Part shown: piece by piece, positions 8,789-17,124 of the stretch
Layout of the letters: every line of letters starts with the position of its first letter
Position numbering within the stretch: position 1 is the stretch's first letter
Assembly: GCF_030866805.1 (NCBI RefSeq)
Contig: NZ_CP133019.1
Coordinates: 2,232,001 to 2,296,000, forward strand
From: Microbacterium terrisoli
GTDB taxonomy: Bacteria; Actinomycetota; Actinomycetes; Actinomycetales; Microbacteriaceae
Direction: 5' to 3'
DNA length: 64,000 bases
Notes under the pieces: generated by a model
What the model saw: only the letters and a program-made list of their open reading frames with translations
The model's database searches: none
What the model was told of the DNA's origin: nothing
Translations under genes and position numbers: made by a program

Positions 8789-9351
8789 CATCTCGCCCTC
8801 GCGCCGATGCGGCGCGCAATCGCGACAAGATCCTGACGGCGGCCCGCGGCGCCTTCGCCTCCGGCGACGGATCGGTCTCGTTCGACGCCTTGGCGCGCAG
8901 AGCCGGTGTGGGCGTGGCGACGCTGTACCGCAACTTTCCGAATCGGCAGGCGCTGGTCGAGGCGATCTACCACTCCGAACTCGACGACCTGGTGACTCTG
9001 GCCGACACGCTGCTGGCCGCAGAGCCCGCCGACGTCGCGCTGCGCCACTGGATGGACCACTACGCCGTCTTCGTGGCCACCAAACACGGCATGGCCGAGG
9101 CGTTCCAGCAGGCGGTGGCCACCGGATCGATCGGTGCCGGCGAGACCCGCGAGCGCATCCGCACGGTCGTCGGCGACTTCTTGTCGCATGGCGCGGCCGC
9201 GGGCACGCTGCGCGGCGACATCGACCCCGATGACGCGACCACGGCGCTGCTGGGCGCGGTGCTCGGCGCGCTCTCGTCGGGGGCTGACGCGCGCCAGCGC
9301 GAGCGCGTGCTCGACATCGTCGTGGGGGGCCTCCGACCCGGCTCGGCGTGA
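8773..9351 (+). CDS. TetR-family transcriptional regulator
   Basis: This one-domain TetR repressor has its DNA-binding helix-turn-helix near the N-terminus (FDALARRAGVGVATLYRNFPNRQALVEAIY) and a C-terminal ligand and dimer domain of the type found beside SDRs and oxidoreductases. The frame is open from 8722, but two operator-like palindromes lie at 8726-8788. The GTG at 8773 is therefore preferred (192 residues); a TTG at 8785 is also possible. It probably represses itself and the divergent SDR. Confidence 0.85.
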   Translation: MSSTLSSRPRADAARNRDKILTAARGAFASGDGSVSFDALARRAGVGVATLYRNFPNRQALVEAIYHSELDDLVTLADTLLAAEPADVALRHWMDHYAVFVATKHGMAEAFQQAVATGSIGAGETRERIRTVVGDFLSHGAAAGTLRGDIDPDDATTALLGAVLGALSSGADARQRERVLDIVVGGLRPGSA

Positions 9352-9355
9352 GCGA

Positions 9356-10012
9356 TCAGCGCAGACGACCGAGGTAGGCCACGGCATCCTGCAGTGCGTA
9401 CACCTCGCCGTACTTCGCCTGAATGTCGTACAGGTTCTGTTCGTGCGTGCGCGGATCGCGGTCGCCGACCGCCTGCCGCACGACGATCGGGATGAACCCG
9501 TACTGCACCGCATCCACCGCCGTCGCACGGATGCAGCCGCTGGTGGACACCCCGGCGATCAGCAGCGTGTCGACACCCAGCGTGCGCAGCATCGTGTCGA
9601 GCACGGTGCCGAAGAACGCACTGGCGTACTGCTTGACCAGCACCGGCTCGTCGCCGGCCGGCGCGACCTGCGGCATGATCTGCCCGAGCGGCGTGTCGCC
9701 GACGAGGTGACGCAGCGCTCCCACCTTCTCGAAGAAGCGGCCGCCGTCGGCGCCGCCGGGCGCATACGAGACCCGCGTGTGGATGATCGGGATGCCGGCG
9801 CCCCGCGCCGCCGACAACAGCTCGGCTGCCGCCTCGAGGCTCGACGCGTCGCCCATGTACAGCTGAGCGCCCGGCTCGAAGTACGCGCGCATCATGTCCA
9901 CGACCAGCAGCGCCGGAGCGGAGCCGGGTTCGAGTCGGGTCTCGAACCCGGCGTCCGCGTCGGTCAGCACGCCCGCGCGGGCGGCGTGCTGGTCATTCAC
10001 CTCGTCAGCCAC
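9356..10012 (-). CDS. Isochorismatase-family cysteine hydrolase (amidase-like)
   Basis: This 218-residue cysteine hydrolase has the Asp-Lys-Cys triad: D39 in LLVVDMMRAYF, K127 in VLVKQYASAF and C160 in GVSTSGCIRATA. The long N-terminus and the ASAFFGT block resemble N-carbamoylsarcosine and maleamate amidohydrolases more than true isochorismatases. It is the last gene of an operon with hyuA and hyuB (6-bp gap). In a creatinine or N-methylhydantoin route it would hydrolyse the ring-opened N-carbamoyl product. That role is inference from position. Confidence 0.85.
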   Translation of the reverse strand: MADEVNDQHAARAGVLTDADAGFETRLEPGSAPALLVVDMMRAYFEPGAQLYMGDASSLEAAAELLSAARGAGIPIIHTRVSYAPGGADGGRFFEKVGALRHLVGDTPLGQIMPQVAPAGDEPVLVKQYASAFFGTVLDTMLRTLGVDTLLIAGVSTSGCIRATAVDAVQYGFIPIVVRQAVGDRDPRTHEQNLYDIQAKYGEVYALQDAVAYLGRLR

Positions 10013-10018
10013 AGCACC

Positions 10019-11890
10019 TCACAATACGACCGGCGGCGGGGTGGGCGCTTCCAGTCCTGTCTCTTCGAGCGCGCGGGCGAGGATGTCGTCGATCTCTCCC
10101 CCGCGGTCGAACACCTGCAGCGGCGGGCGCGTGGCACGCATCTCGGCACGCAGGCTCTCGGTGGCCTCGACGTCGACGAGGTCGTCGCCGGTGAGCACGA
10201 CGCCGTACAGCGCCGCACCCTCCCGGCTGACCAGTCCACGCTGCACTTCGAGCGACACCAGTGCCGGGTCGCGTTCGAGCGGATCGCCCCACCCGCCGCC
10301 GCCCCAGGTGATGAAGTGCAGCGCCTCGCCGGCTTGCACCGGCAGGTCATGCAGCTTGCTGGGCAGGATCTCGTGGCTGCCGTCGATGCGCTCGATCCAC
10401 TTGCGCCCGCGAGCGCCCGGCGCGCCGCCGTTCACGCCCCAGGGGTAGGTGAGCCAGCGATCGTCGTGGATCGTGATGACGCCGTCCTCGAGAAAGTGGT
10501 AGACGACCTCCACGCCGTTGCCGCCGCGGTGCAGGCCGACGCCGCCCGTGTCGGCGATCGTCTCCCACTTCACGATGCGCATCGGGTAGTAGCTCTCGAG
10601 GTACTCGCACGGAATGTTCATGAACGACGGCCACAGCGAGTATCCGTCGGGCCCGTCGCCGATGGGTCGGCCGGGAATGCCGCCGAACCCGATCGAGTAC
10701 AGCTGGAACGACTGCCCCTTCTTCTCACCGCTGCGGTACTTGCCCGAGTACATGAAGTGCGGCGATGACGAGAACCCGGCCGCGTTCAGCAGATCGGGCG
10801 TCTTCTGGCCCAGCAGTCCCCCGAACAGGTCGAACAGCCTGCCGATGCCGTGGTTGCGGGCGTTCAGCGCCGCGGGGAACTGCGGCTTCCAGAACGACTT
10901 GTCGGGAATCACCACGTCGATCAGCGGGTAATAGCCGTCGTTCCAGAGGATCTGCGGATCGGCGACCGTGATCACATAGATGCCGAAGAACATCCGCGCG
11001 AGGTTCTCGTTGATGTAGTAGTTGATCGGCCCGGGCGCCTGCGGTGACGAGTCGCTGAAGTCCAGCAGGACTTTGTCTCCCGTGCGGGTCAGCGTGACGG
11101 TGAGCTTGAACGGCCCGTAGCCGACGCCGTCGTCGTCGATGTAGTCGGTGAACGACACCGTCTCACCGTCTTCGAACAGCACCGACAGCAGCGTCTTCAT
11201 GGCCCGGTAGTTGCGATCCAGCAGCGCGTCGAGACCGGCCGCATAGGTCGCCGTGCCGAACCGCCGGCACATCTCCTGCACGCGGCGCGAGGCGATGCGG
11301 GTCGCGGCGACCAGGCCGTTCAGGTCAGCGCGGTTCCACTGCGGCTGGCGCACCTGGTTCATGATGATGTTGACCGCGTCGGTGTCGATCCTGCCCGCCT
11401 TGTAGAGCTTGAACGGCGGGATGACGATGCCCTCTTCATAGATCGTGCGCGCATCGGTGGGCATGCTCGAGGGCGACTTGCCCCCGACATCCGACATGTG
11501 GCCGAACATCGCCGCCCAGCCCACCAGGCGTCCCTCGAAGAAGATCGGGGTGACCACCAGCCAGTCGTTGGCATGGCTGATGGCGGCCCCGCAGCTGTAC
11601 GGGTCGCTGGTCAGCAGCACATCGCCTTCTTCGATGGCGCCCGAGAAGTTCTCGAGGAAGTCGGGCACCGACAGCCCGAACTGGCCGACGACCATGCGTC
11701 CTTGCGCGTCGGCGATCAGCGGGAACTCGTCGTGCTGTTCTCGGATGCCGGGAGACAGCGCCGTGCGGAAGAGCACTTCGTCCATCTCGTACCGGGCGTT
11801 GCGCAGGCCGTTCTCGATGAGGTCGAGCGTGACGACGTCGACGTCGACCTTCTCCAGCGGCGCCGTGTTCGTCTCGGTGATTGTTGCCAT
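10019..11890 (-). CDS. hyuB: Hydantoinase/oxoprolinase subunit B
   Basis: This 623-residue HyuB/HydB-type subunit contains family blocks including ADAQGRMVVGQFGLSV, LLTSDPY, ISHANDWLV, FGHMSDVGG and GGGGWGDPLERDP near the end. With HyuA it forms an ATP-dependent enzyme that opens cyclic imides or 5-oxoproline, or that carboxylates ketones in some relatives. The start follows AAGGAGTAAGG, with 5 bases to the hyuA stop. Substrate cannot be read from sequence. The amidase-like partner downstream suggests an N-carbamoyl intermediate. Confidence 0.92.
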   Translation of the reverse strand: MATITETNTAPLEKVDVDVVTLDLIENGLRNARYEMDEVLFRTALSPGIREQHDEFPLIADAQGRMVVGQFGLSVPDFLENFSGAIEEGDVLLTSDPYSCGAAISHANDWLVVTPIFFEGRLVGWAAMFGHMSDVGGKSPSSMPTDARTIYEEGIVIPPFKLYKAGRIDTDAVNIIMNQVRQPQWNRADLNGLVAATRIASRRVQEMCRRFGTATYAAGLDALLDRNYRAMKTLLSVLFEDGETVSFTDYIDDDGVGYGPFKLTVTLTRTGDKVLLDFSDSSPQAPGPINYYINENLARMFFGIYVITVADPQILWNDGYYPLIDVVIPDKSFWKPQFPAALNARNHGIGRLFDLFGGLLGQKTPDLLNAAGFSSSPHFMYSGKYRSGEKKGQSFQLYSIGFGGIPGRPIGDGPDGYSLWPSFMNIPCEYLESYYPMRIVKWETIADTGGVGLHRGGNGVEVVYHFLEDGVITIHDDRWLTYPWGVNGGAPGARGRKWIERIDGSHEILPSKLHDLPVQAGEALHFITWGGGGWGDPLERDPALVSLEVQRGLVSREGAALYGVVLTGDDLVDVEATESLRAEMRATRPPLQVFDRGGEIDDILARALEETGLEAPTPPPVVL

Positions 11891-11895
11891 GATCC

Positions 11896-13956
11896 TTACT
11901 CCTTGACGGGTTCGATGAGCAGGGCGCCGCTGGAGTGCACCGTGGCGGCGTGGCCGGGCAGGATGAGCGCGGTCGAGTCCATCTCGACGACGATCGCAGG
12001 CCCTGTCACCACATCCCCCGCACGCAGCAGCTCGCGGTCGTACAGGTCGGCGTCGTGGTAGGCATCGTCCACCCAGATGCGCGTGGTGCGGATCCGTGCC
12101 TTTGACGGGTCGGATGTCCCCGGCTCACGCTCGATCAGAGGCACCTCGGAGACAGGGCTGGCCGCCACGACCGTGAGCGAGACGATCTCGTGGCCCGAGT
12201 CGAGCAGGAACGAGAAGAGCCGCTCGTGCTCGGCGTCGAACGCGTCGGCGACCACCGACAGCCCGTCGGCGCCGTCCAGCGCACCGCGATCGATGTCGAC
12301 GGTCAGCTCGAAACCCTGGCCGTGATAGCGCACGTCGGCGCGGTACGTGTAGGTGAGGTCGGACGTGTCGACCCCGTCGCGTCCGAGCCGCTCTCGGGTG
12401 GTCGCGGCGAGCTGGTCGAGTTCGTCGGCCAGCTCTGCGGAGGTCATTCCCGTCACTTCGCGCAGGATCGTGCGCGCCGCCTCCTCGCGGTGACTGGTCA
12501 TGATGTCGCCGTACGCGTTGAGCACGCCCGGCGAAGGCGGAATGATGACCGGCCATGATCCGAGCAGCCGGCCGATCGCGTTGCCGTGCAGCGGACCTGC
12601 GCCTCCGAACGCGACCAGGGCGAAGTCGCGCGGGTCGTAGCCCTTCTGCACCGAGACGAGCCGGATCGCGCCGAGGATGTTCTCGTTGACGATGTCGATG
12701 ATGCCTGAGGCGGCCGCCTCGACGGTGGGAAGGCCGGTCGCCTCTTGCAGCGAGCCGACAGCCGTGCGCGCGGCATCCACGTCCATATGGATCTCGCCGC
12801 CGGCCAGCTCATCGGGCAGATAGCCGAGCACGACGTTGGCGTCGGTCACCGTCGCCTCGGTGCCGCCCATCGCATAGGCGGCCGGTCCAGGGACCGCACC
12901 GGCCGACTGGGGTCCGACGCGCAGCGCGCGGGTCAGTTCGGGCACGTGCGCGATCGACCCGCCGCCGGCGCCGACCGTGCGCACATCGATCGAGCTGACC
13001 CGGATGCTGAGGTCACCCACCTTGGTGTCTTTGGCGATCTGCGGCTTGCTGTTCTGGACGAGTGCCACGTCGGTCGAGGTTCCCCCCATGTCGAATGTGA
13101 GGAAGTCGCCCACCCCCGCAGCCCGCGCGGCCCAGGTCGCGCCGGTCACACCGCCGGCCGGGCCCGACATCAGCAGCGCGACGGGGCGTTCACCTGCCGC
13201 ACCGGGGGCGGCGAGGCCCCCGTCGGAGCGCAGCAGCGCGAGTTCGGCATCCACGCCGCCCGCGGCGATCTTCGCCTCGAGGTTGCGGATGTACTCCCCC
13301 ACCTGCACGCGCACGTACCCGTTGGCCACGGTCGTCAGCGTGCGCTCGTATTCGCGCATCTCGGGCAGCACGCGCGACGAGATCGACACCGGCACATCGG
13401 GCAGCTCTTCGTGCAGAATCTCGGCGAGGCGGCGCTCGTGCGCGTCGTTGGCGAACGAGTTGATGAGGCTCACGCACACCGTGTGCACGCCGCGCCCGCG
13501 CAGCTTCGCGATCTGGGCGCGCGCATCGTCCTCGTCGAGCTCGATGACCACGCCGCCGTCGGTGTCGACGCGCTCGCGCACCTCGATCGTGTTCTCGAGA
13601 GCTGCCAGCGGCTCGGGCTTGGGCCAGATGATCCAGCCGGCAAGACCGCCCGGCACGAACGAGCGGGCGATCTGCAGCACCTGGCGAAAGCCCTGCGTTG
13701 TGATCAGCCCGACTTTGGCGCCCTTGCCTTCGAGCACGGCGTTGGTGGCCACCGTCGTGCCGTGCCGCACGTGCGACACCGCCGACAGATCGACCTCCGC
13801 CTCGGCGCAGGCCTTCTCGATGCCGCGCAGCACCCCGATCGATTGGTCCTCGGGCGTGGAGGGGACCTTCGAACGCCACGTTGCGCCCGTCTCGACGTTG
13901 ATGAGCAGCACGTCGGTGAAGGTCCCGCCGACGTCCACTCCGACCTGATAGGTCAT
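11896..13956 (-). CDS. hyuA: Hydantoinase/oxoprolinase subunit A
   Basis: This HyuA-type subunit has 686 residues. The actin-like ATPase signatures are visible at the N-terminus (VGVDVGGTFTDVLL) and in GPAGGVTGATW and FLTFDMGGTSTDVALV. The C-terminal part contains ALVAFGGAGPLHG. An ATG 15 bases upstream is possible, but the ATG at 13956 has GGAAGGAAG at a good distance. It is the second gene of the minus-strand operon CoA-transferase, hyuA, hyuB, amidase. It acts in the cytoplasm as a heteromer with HyuB. Confidence 0.93.
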   Translation of the reverse strand: MTYQVGVDVGGTFTDVLLINVETGATWRSKVPSTPEDQSIGVLRGIEKACAEAEVDLSAVSHVRHGTTVATNAVLEGKGAKVGLITTQGFRQVLQIARSFVPGGLAGWIIWPKPEPLAALENTIEVRERVDTDGGVVIELDEDDARAQIAKLRGRGVHTVCVSLINSFANDAHERRLAEILHEELPDVPVSISSRVLPEMREYERTLTTVANGYVRVQVGEYIRNLEAKIAAGGVDAELALLRSDGGLAAPGAAGERPVALLMSGPAGGVTGATWAARAAGVGDFLTFDMGGTSTDVALVQNSKPQIAKDTKVGDLSIRVSSIDVRTVGAGGGSIAHVPELTRALRVGPQSAGAVPGPAAYAMGGTEATVTDANVVLGYLPDELAGGEIHMDVDAARTAVGSLQEATGLPTVEAAASGIIDIVNENILGAIRLVSVQKGYDPRDFALVAFGGAGPLHGNAIGRLLGSWPVIIPPSPGVLNAYGDIMTSHREEAARTILREVTGMTSAELADELDQLAATTRERLGRDGVDTSDLTYTYRADVRYHGQGFELTVDIDRGALDGADGLSVVADAFDAEHERLFSFLLDSGHEIVSLTVVAASPVSEVPLIEREPGTSDPSKARIRTTRIWVDDAYHDADLYDRELLRAGDVVTGPAIVVEMDSTALILPGHAATVHSSGALLIEPVKE

Positions 13957-13990
13957 GCGACTTCCTTCCATTCGGTCAATCCACTGGCGT

Positions 13991-15274
13991 TCATATCGTT
14001 CCTTCGGCTTTCAGTCGGGCGATCTCGGCCGCCGTCAGCTTCAGCAGGCCGGCATACACGTGCTCGTTGTCTTCGCCGCGTTCCCGGCCCACGTGCCGCA
14101 CCCGCCCGGGTGTGGCCGACAGGCGCGGAAACACGCTCTGCATCGACAGGTCGCGGCCGAGCGTGGGCGAGTCGATCGAGATGATCGCCTCACGAGCGGC
14201 GAAATGCGGGTCGGCCAGCATGTCTTTGGCGGTGTAGATGAGCCCCGCGGGAATGCCGGCGTCGTGCAGCGATTCGAGCAGCTCACCGGTCTCGTGCTGC
14301 GCGGTCCACGTGGCGATGATGCCGTCGAGCTCTTCCATGCGTGCGCCCCGCGCGTTGTGATCGCAGAACCGCGGATCCTCCGCGAGCTCGGGCTGGCCGA
14401 TCAGCTGCGCCAGCCGTCCGAAGACCGAGTCCTGGTTCGCCGCGATCAGCACCATCGCCCCCGACCGCGTCGGATACACGTTGCTCGGGGCCACGCCCGG
14501 CAGAGTCGCCCCGGTGCGCTCTCGCACATAGCCCGCGACATCCCATTCGGTGACCAGCGACTCCATCATGCCCAGCACCGCTTCGTAGATGGCCGAGTCC
14601 ACCACCTGCCCGACTCCGGTGCGATCGCGATGGTGCAGCGCGACCAGGGTGCCGATGCAGGCGAACACCGCCGCCAGCTCATCGCCGATCGAGATCCCCG
14701 CGCGAGAGGGGGGCGTGGAGGGATCACCGGTCACGTAGCGCAGACCGCCCATCGCCTCGCCGATCGACCCGAAGCCCGCCCGCGACGAATACGGACCGGT
14801 CTGCCCGTACCCGCTGACGCGCGTGACGACCAGGCGCGGGTTGATCTTCCACAGCTCTTCGGGGCCGAGGCCCCACCGCTCGAGCGTTCCGGGGCGGAAG
14901 TTCTCCAGCAGCACATCGGCGTGCGCCACCAGTTCTCGCACGAGCCGCTGACCGTCTTGGCTGCGCAGGTTCAGCGTGATCGTGCGCTTGTTGCGGCCGA
15001 CCACGGGCCACCACAGCGAGTTGCCCGCTGCCTTGGCCTGTCCCCAGTCGCGCAACGGATCGCCCACATCGGGCTGCTCGATCTTGATGACGTCGGCGCC
15101 GAAATCGCCCAGAAGCTGGCCGCAGAACGGTCCGGCGAGCAACTGACCCATTTCGATCACCCGCACATCGGCCAGCGGCATGCCCGCACGCTCGTCGCCG
15201 ATGTCGGCACGTGGGTCGTTCTGTGCACCTGGGTCGTTCTGTGCGGCTGGGGCGTTGTCGGGGTCCTGCGCCAT
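13991..15274 (-). CDS. CaiB/BaiF family III CoA-transferase
   Basis: The protein has 427 residues. Family blocks are VIEMGQLLAGPFCGQLLGDFG, ADVIKIEQP, RTITLNLRSQDG, LLENFRPGTLERWGLG, VSGYGQTGPYS and FGSIGEAMGGLRYVTG. These enzymes move CoA between carboxylic acids. The ATG at 15274 has GGAAGTG upstream. The frame stays open for 48 codons before it, but that part is not family-like. The N-terminus carries a short repeat (AQNDPG, AQNDPR). It heads the hyuAB operon and is divergent from the lyase gene, so the two may act in sequence: CoA activation, then C-C cleavage. Confidence 0.9.
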   Translation of the reverse strand: MAQDPDNAPAAQNDPGAQNDPRADIGDERAGMPLADVRVIEMGQLLAGPFCGQLLGDFGADVIKIEQPDVGDPLRDWGQAKAAGNSLWWPVVGRNKRTITLNLRSQDGQRLVRELVAHADVLLENFRPGTLERWGLGPEELWKINPRLVVTRVSGYGQTGPYSSRAGFGSIGEAMGGLRYVTGDPSTPPSRAGISIGDELAAVFACIGTLVALHHRDRTGVGQVVDSAIYEAVLGMMESLVTEWDVAGYVRERTGATLPGVAPSNVYPTRSGAMVLIAANQDSVFGRLAQLIGQPELAEDPRFCDHNARGARMEELDGIIATWTAQHETGELLESLHDAGIPAGLIYTAKDMLADPHFAAREAIISIDSPTLGRDLSMQSVFPRLSATPGRVRHVGRERGEDNEHVYAGLLKLTAAEIARLKAEGTI

Positions 15275-15304
15275 GAATTCACACTTCCGTTCGTCATCGA
15301 ACCG

Positions 15305-15315
15305 ATTGCATACAG
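15305..15315. promoter_or_regulatory. Candidate GntR/FCD operator, ATTGCATACAG
   Basis: The site lies in the divergent promoter region between the CoA-transferase and lyase genes. The same 11-mer with one change occurs in opposite orientation at 17077-17087 in front of the GntR gene. Such AT-rich TGCAT palindromes are typical of FCD-type GntR regulators. Confidence 0.45.
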
Positions 15316-15416
15316 TTCTAGCCCGTAAGACGCCAAATGTCGAGCTTTCAGTGGCAAACTGCATCCAGATGCGCGAGAATGGCAGTGCAAGCGGCGACGA
15401 GAAGGGTGGACGGCTC

Positions 15417-16295
15417 ATGAAGATCGTCGAGGTGGGACCCCGAGACGGACTGCAGAACGAAGACCGCGCACTGGATGCCGCGACCCGCGTGCGCTACATC
15501 GAGCTGATCCTCGCCTCGGGCATCGACCGCGTCGAGGCGGTCAGCTTCGCCCGCCCCGACCGGGTGCCGCAGATGGCGTACGCCGAAGAGGTCATGGCCG
15601 CCGTTCCCCGCCCCGACGGCGTGCGCTACAGCGGGCTCGTCATGAATCCCAAGGGCATCGAGCGCGCGATCGCCAGCAGCATCGACGAGGCCAACATCGT
15701 GATCGTCGCCACCGACGAGTTCTCACGGCGCAACCAGGGCACCACGGTGCGCGAGTCGCTCGACCGGTTGCCGGCCATGATCGATGCGCTGGGCGCCGCC
15801 GGCATCCCCACCACTGTCACCATCGGCGCGGCGTTCGGCTGTCCGTTCGAGGGCGAAGTGCCCGTCGACCGCATCGGCATGATCGCCGCCGAGATCGCCG
15901 CACTGCCGATCGCCGAGCTCTCGCTGGCCGACACCATCGGCGTGGGCGTCCCCGGCGACGTGCGCGCCCGCGTGGCGCGCGTGCAGAGCGAGACCGATCT
16001 GCCGCTGCGACTGCACCTGCACAACACACGCAACACCGGCTACGCGAATGCCGTCGCCGGCATCGAAGCCGGGGTGCAGACGCTGGATGCCTCGACCGGC
16101 GGCATCGGCGGATGCCCGTTCGCGCCCGCCGCGACCGGCAACATCGCCACCGAAGACCTGCTCTATCTCGCCGAGCGCAGCGGCTGGAACCCCACCGTCG
16201 ATCGTGATCGCGTGATCGAAGCGACCCAGTTCATCACGCAGCAGCTCGGCGTGCGTCCCGAAGCGCTGCTGGGACGTGCCGGCGGATTCCCCTGA
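15417..16295 (+). CDS. HMG-CoA lyase-family protein
   Basis: This 292-residue TIM-barrel lyase has the DRE-TIM signatures: VEVGPRDGLQNE at the N-terminus, HLHNTRNTGYAN with the metal-binding histidines, and GGIGGCPFAPAATGNIATED with the active-site-loop cysteine. It splits 3-hydroxy-3-methylglutaryl-CoA or a related beta-hydroxyacyl-CoA into a ketoacid and acyl-CoA. It is divergent from the CoA-transferase operon. That pairing suggests the substrate is a CoA ester made by the transferase rather than the leucine intermediate. Confidence 0.9.
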   Translation: MKIVEVGPRDGLQNEDRALDAATRVRYIELILASGIDRVEAVSFARPDRVPQMAYAEEVMAAVPRPDGVRYSGLVMNPKGIERAIASSIDEANIVIVATDEFSRRNQGTTVRESLDRLPAMIDALGAAGIPTTVTIGAAFGCPFEGEVPVDRIGMIAAEIAALPIAELSLADTIGVGVPGDVRARVARVQSETDLPLRLHLHNTRNTGYANAVAGIEAGVQTLDASTGGIGGCPFAPAATGNIATEDLLYLAERSGWNPTVDRDRVIEATQFITQQLGVRPEALLGRAGGFP

Positions 16296-16300
16296 GCCCG

Positions 16301-16361
16301 TGCTGTCAGTCCGCGGTGTCCGCGCTGTCAGTCGGCGCTGTCAGTCCGCGCTGTCAGTCGG
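16301..16361. repeat. 13-bp tandem repeat
   Basis: Three units of CGCTGTCAGTCSG are in direct tandem (16323-16335, 16336-16348, 16349-16361), with a diverged copy at 16301. They cover the gap after the lyase gene and the last codons of the GntR gene, so the C-terminus of that protein is set by repeat sequence. Confidence 0.7.
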
Positions 16362-17000
16362 CACCCGTCGGGCGCCCAGCAGCGCGAATCGCGCCGCCAG
16401 CAGGTGACTGGTCATCACGGCCTGTGCCCACTGGCCGTCTCCGGCGCGCAGCGCGGCGACGATCTCGATGTGATGGTGCGCGCTGCGCAGTCGGGCCTCC
16501 GGCTCATAGGCCTGGCGCGTGCGCGTGAGGATCGCCGCGTGCACGGTCCCCGACATGGCCGCAGACAGCGCGCCGCTGCCCGCGATCTCGGCGATGCGCG
16601 CATGGAAGCGGGTGTTGACCTGCTCGATGAGCGCGATGTTGCCCGCCCCGTCGGCGGTGGTCAGCTGCAGGATCTCTTCGGCCAGCGCCTGCAGTTCGGC
16701 CAGATCGGCCAGAGTGACGTGGTCGGCCGCGATCCGGCACGCTGTGCCCTCCAGCGCCACGCGAGTCTCGAAGATCGACTCCAGTTCGCTGGAGTCGAGG
16801 ATCGCCACCCGCGCGCCACGGTTCGACGAGAACTCGACCAGCCCCTCCTTCGAGAGGATGCGGAACGCCTCGCGCACCGGGGTGCGCGACATGCCGAGTG
16901 CCTCGGCCACGCTGGCCGCCGACAGCTTGGCCCCCGGTGGATACCGACCGTCGAGGATCCCCCGTCGCAGGCGGTCGACAGCATCCTCGAACTGAGCCAT
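16341..17000 (-). CDS. GntR-family regulator, FCD domain
   Basis: This 219-residue regulator has a winged helix at residues 5-70 (GAKLSAASVAEALGMSRTPVREAFRILSKEGLV) and a C-terminal all-helical FCD ligand domain with the expected histidine and Asp/Glu metal ligands (FHARIAEI, HHHIEIVAAL). The ATG at 17000 follows GGGAGG; a longer frame to 17075 has no such site. It lies between the lyase and hydrolase genes and probably controls the surrounding catabolic operons through the ATTGCATRCAG sites. Confidence 0.9.
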   Translation of the reverse strand: MAQFEDAVDRLRRGILDGRYPPGAKLSAASVAEALGMSRTPVREAFRILSKEGLVEFSSNRGARVAILDSSELESIFETRVALEGTACRIAADHVTLADLAELQALAEEILQLTTADGAGNIALIEQVNTRFHARIAEIAGSGALSAAMSGTVHAAILTRTRQAYEPEARLRSAHHHIEIVAALRAGDGQWAQAVMTSHLLAARFALLGARRVPTDSAD

Positions 17001-17076
17001 GCGCACGCCTCCCGTGAATCCGATCGGTCGGAAGTCTGGCACAGCCTGGCGCGGGTGCGCGTCATCCCACCCCACT

Positions 17077-17087
17077 CTGCATGCAAT
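17077..17087. promoter_or_regulatory. Candidate GntR/FCD operator, CTGCATGCAAT
   Basis: The site lies in the 124-bp divergent region between the GntR gene and the serine hydrolase. It is the reverse complement of ATTGCATGCAG, one base different from the site at 15305-15315, and contains the palindrome TGCATGCA. Confidence 0.45.
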
Positions 17088-17124
17088 TCATCCGATCGCG
17101 ACACCGGCGTGGCAGGGTGAAGGC

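Noticed and set aside
9134..10768. Long plus-strand open frame of 544 codons
   Set aside because: It is antisense to the cysteine hydrolase and hyuB, which have clear family motifs. The product is Arg/His/Asp-rich and low in hydrophobic residues, as expected for a shadow frame in high-GC DNA.
12745..14184. Plus-strand open frame of 479 codons opposite hyuA
   Set aside because: Its composition is that of a GC-rich antisense frame. hyuA on the other strand has intact ATPase motifs.
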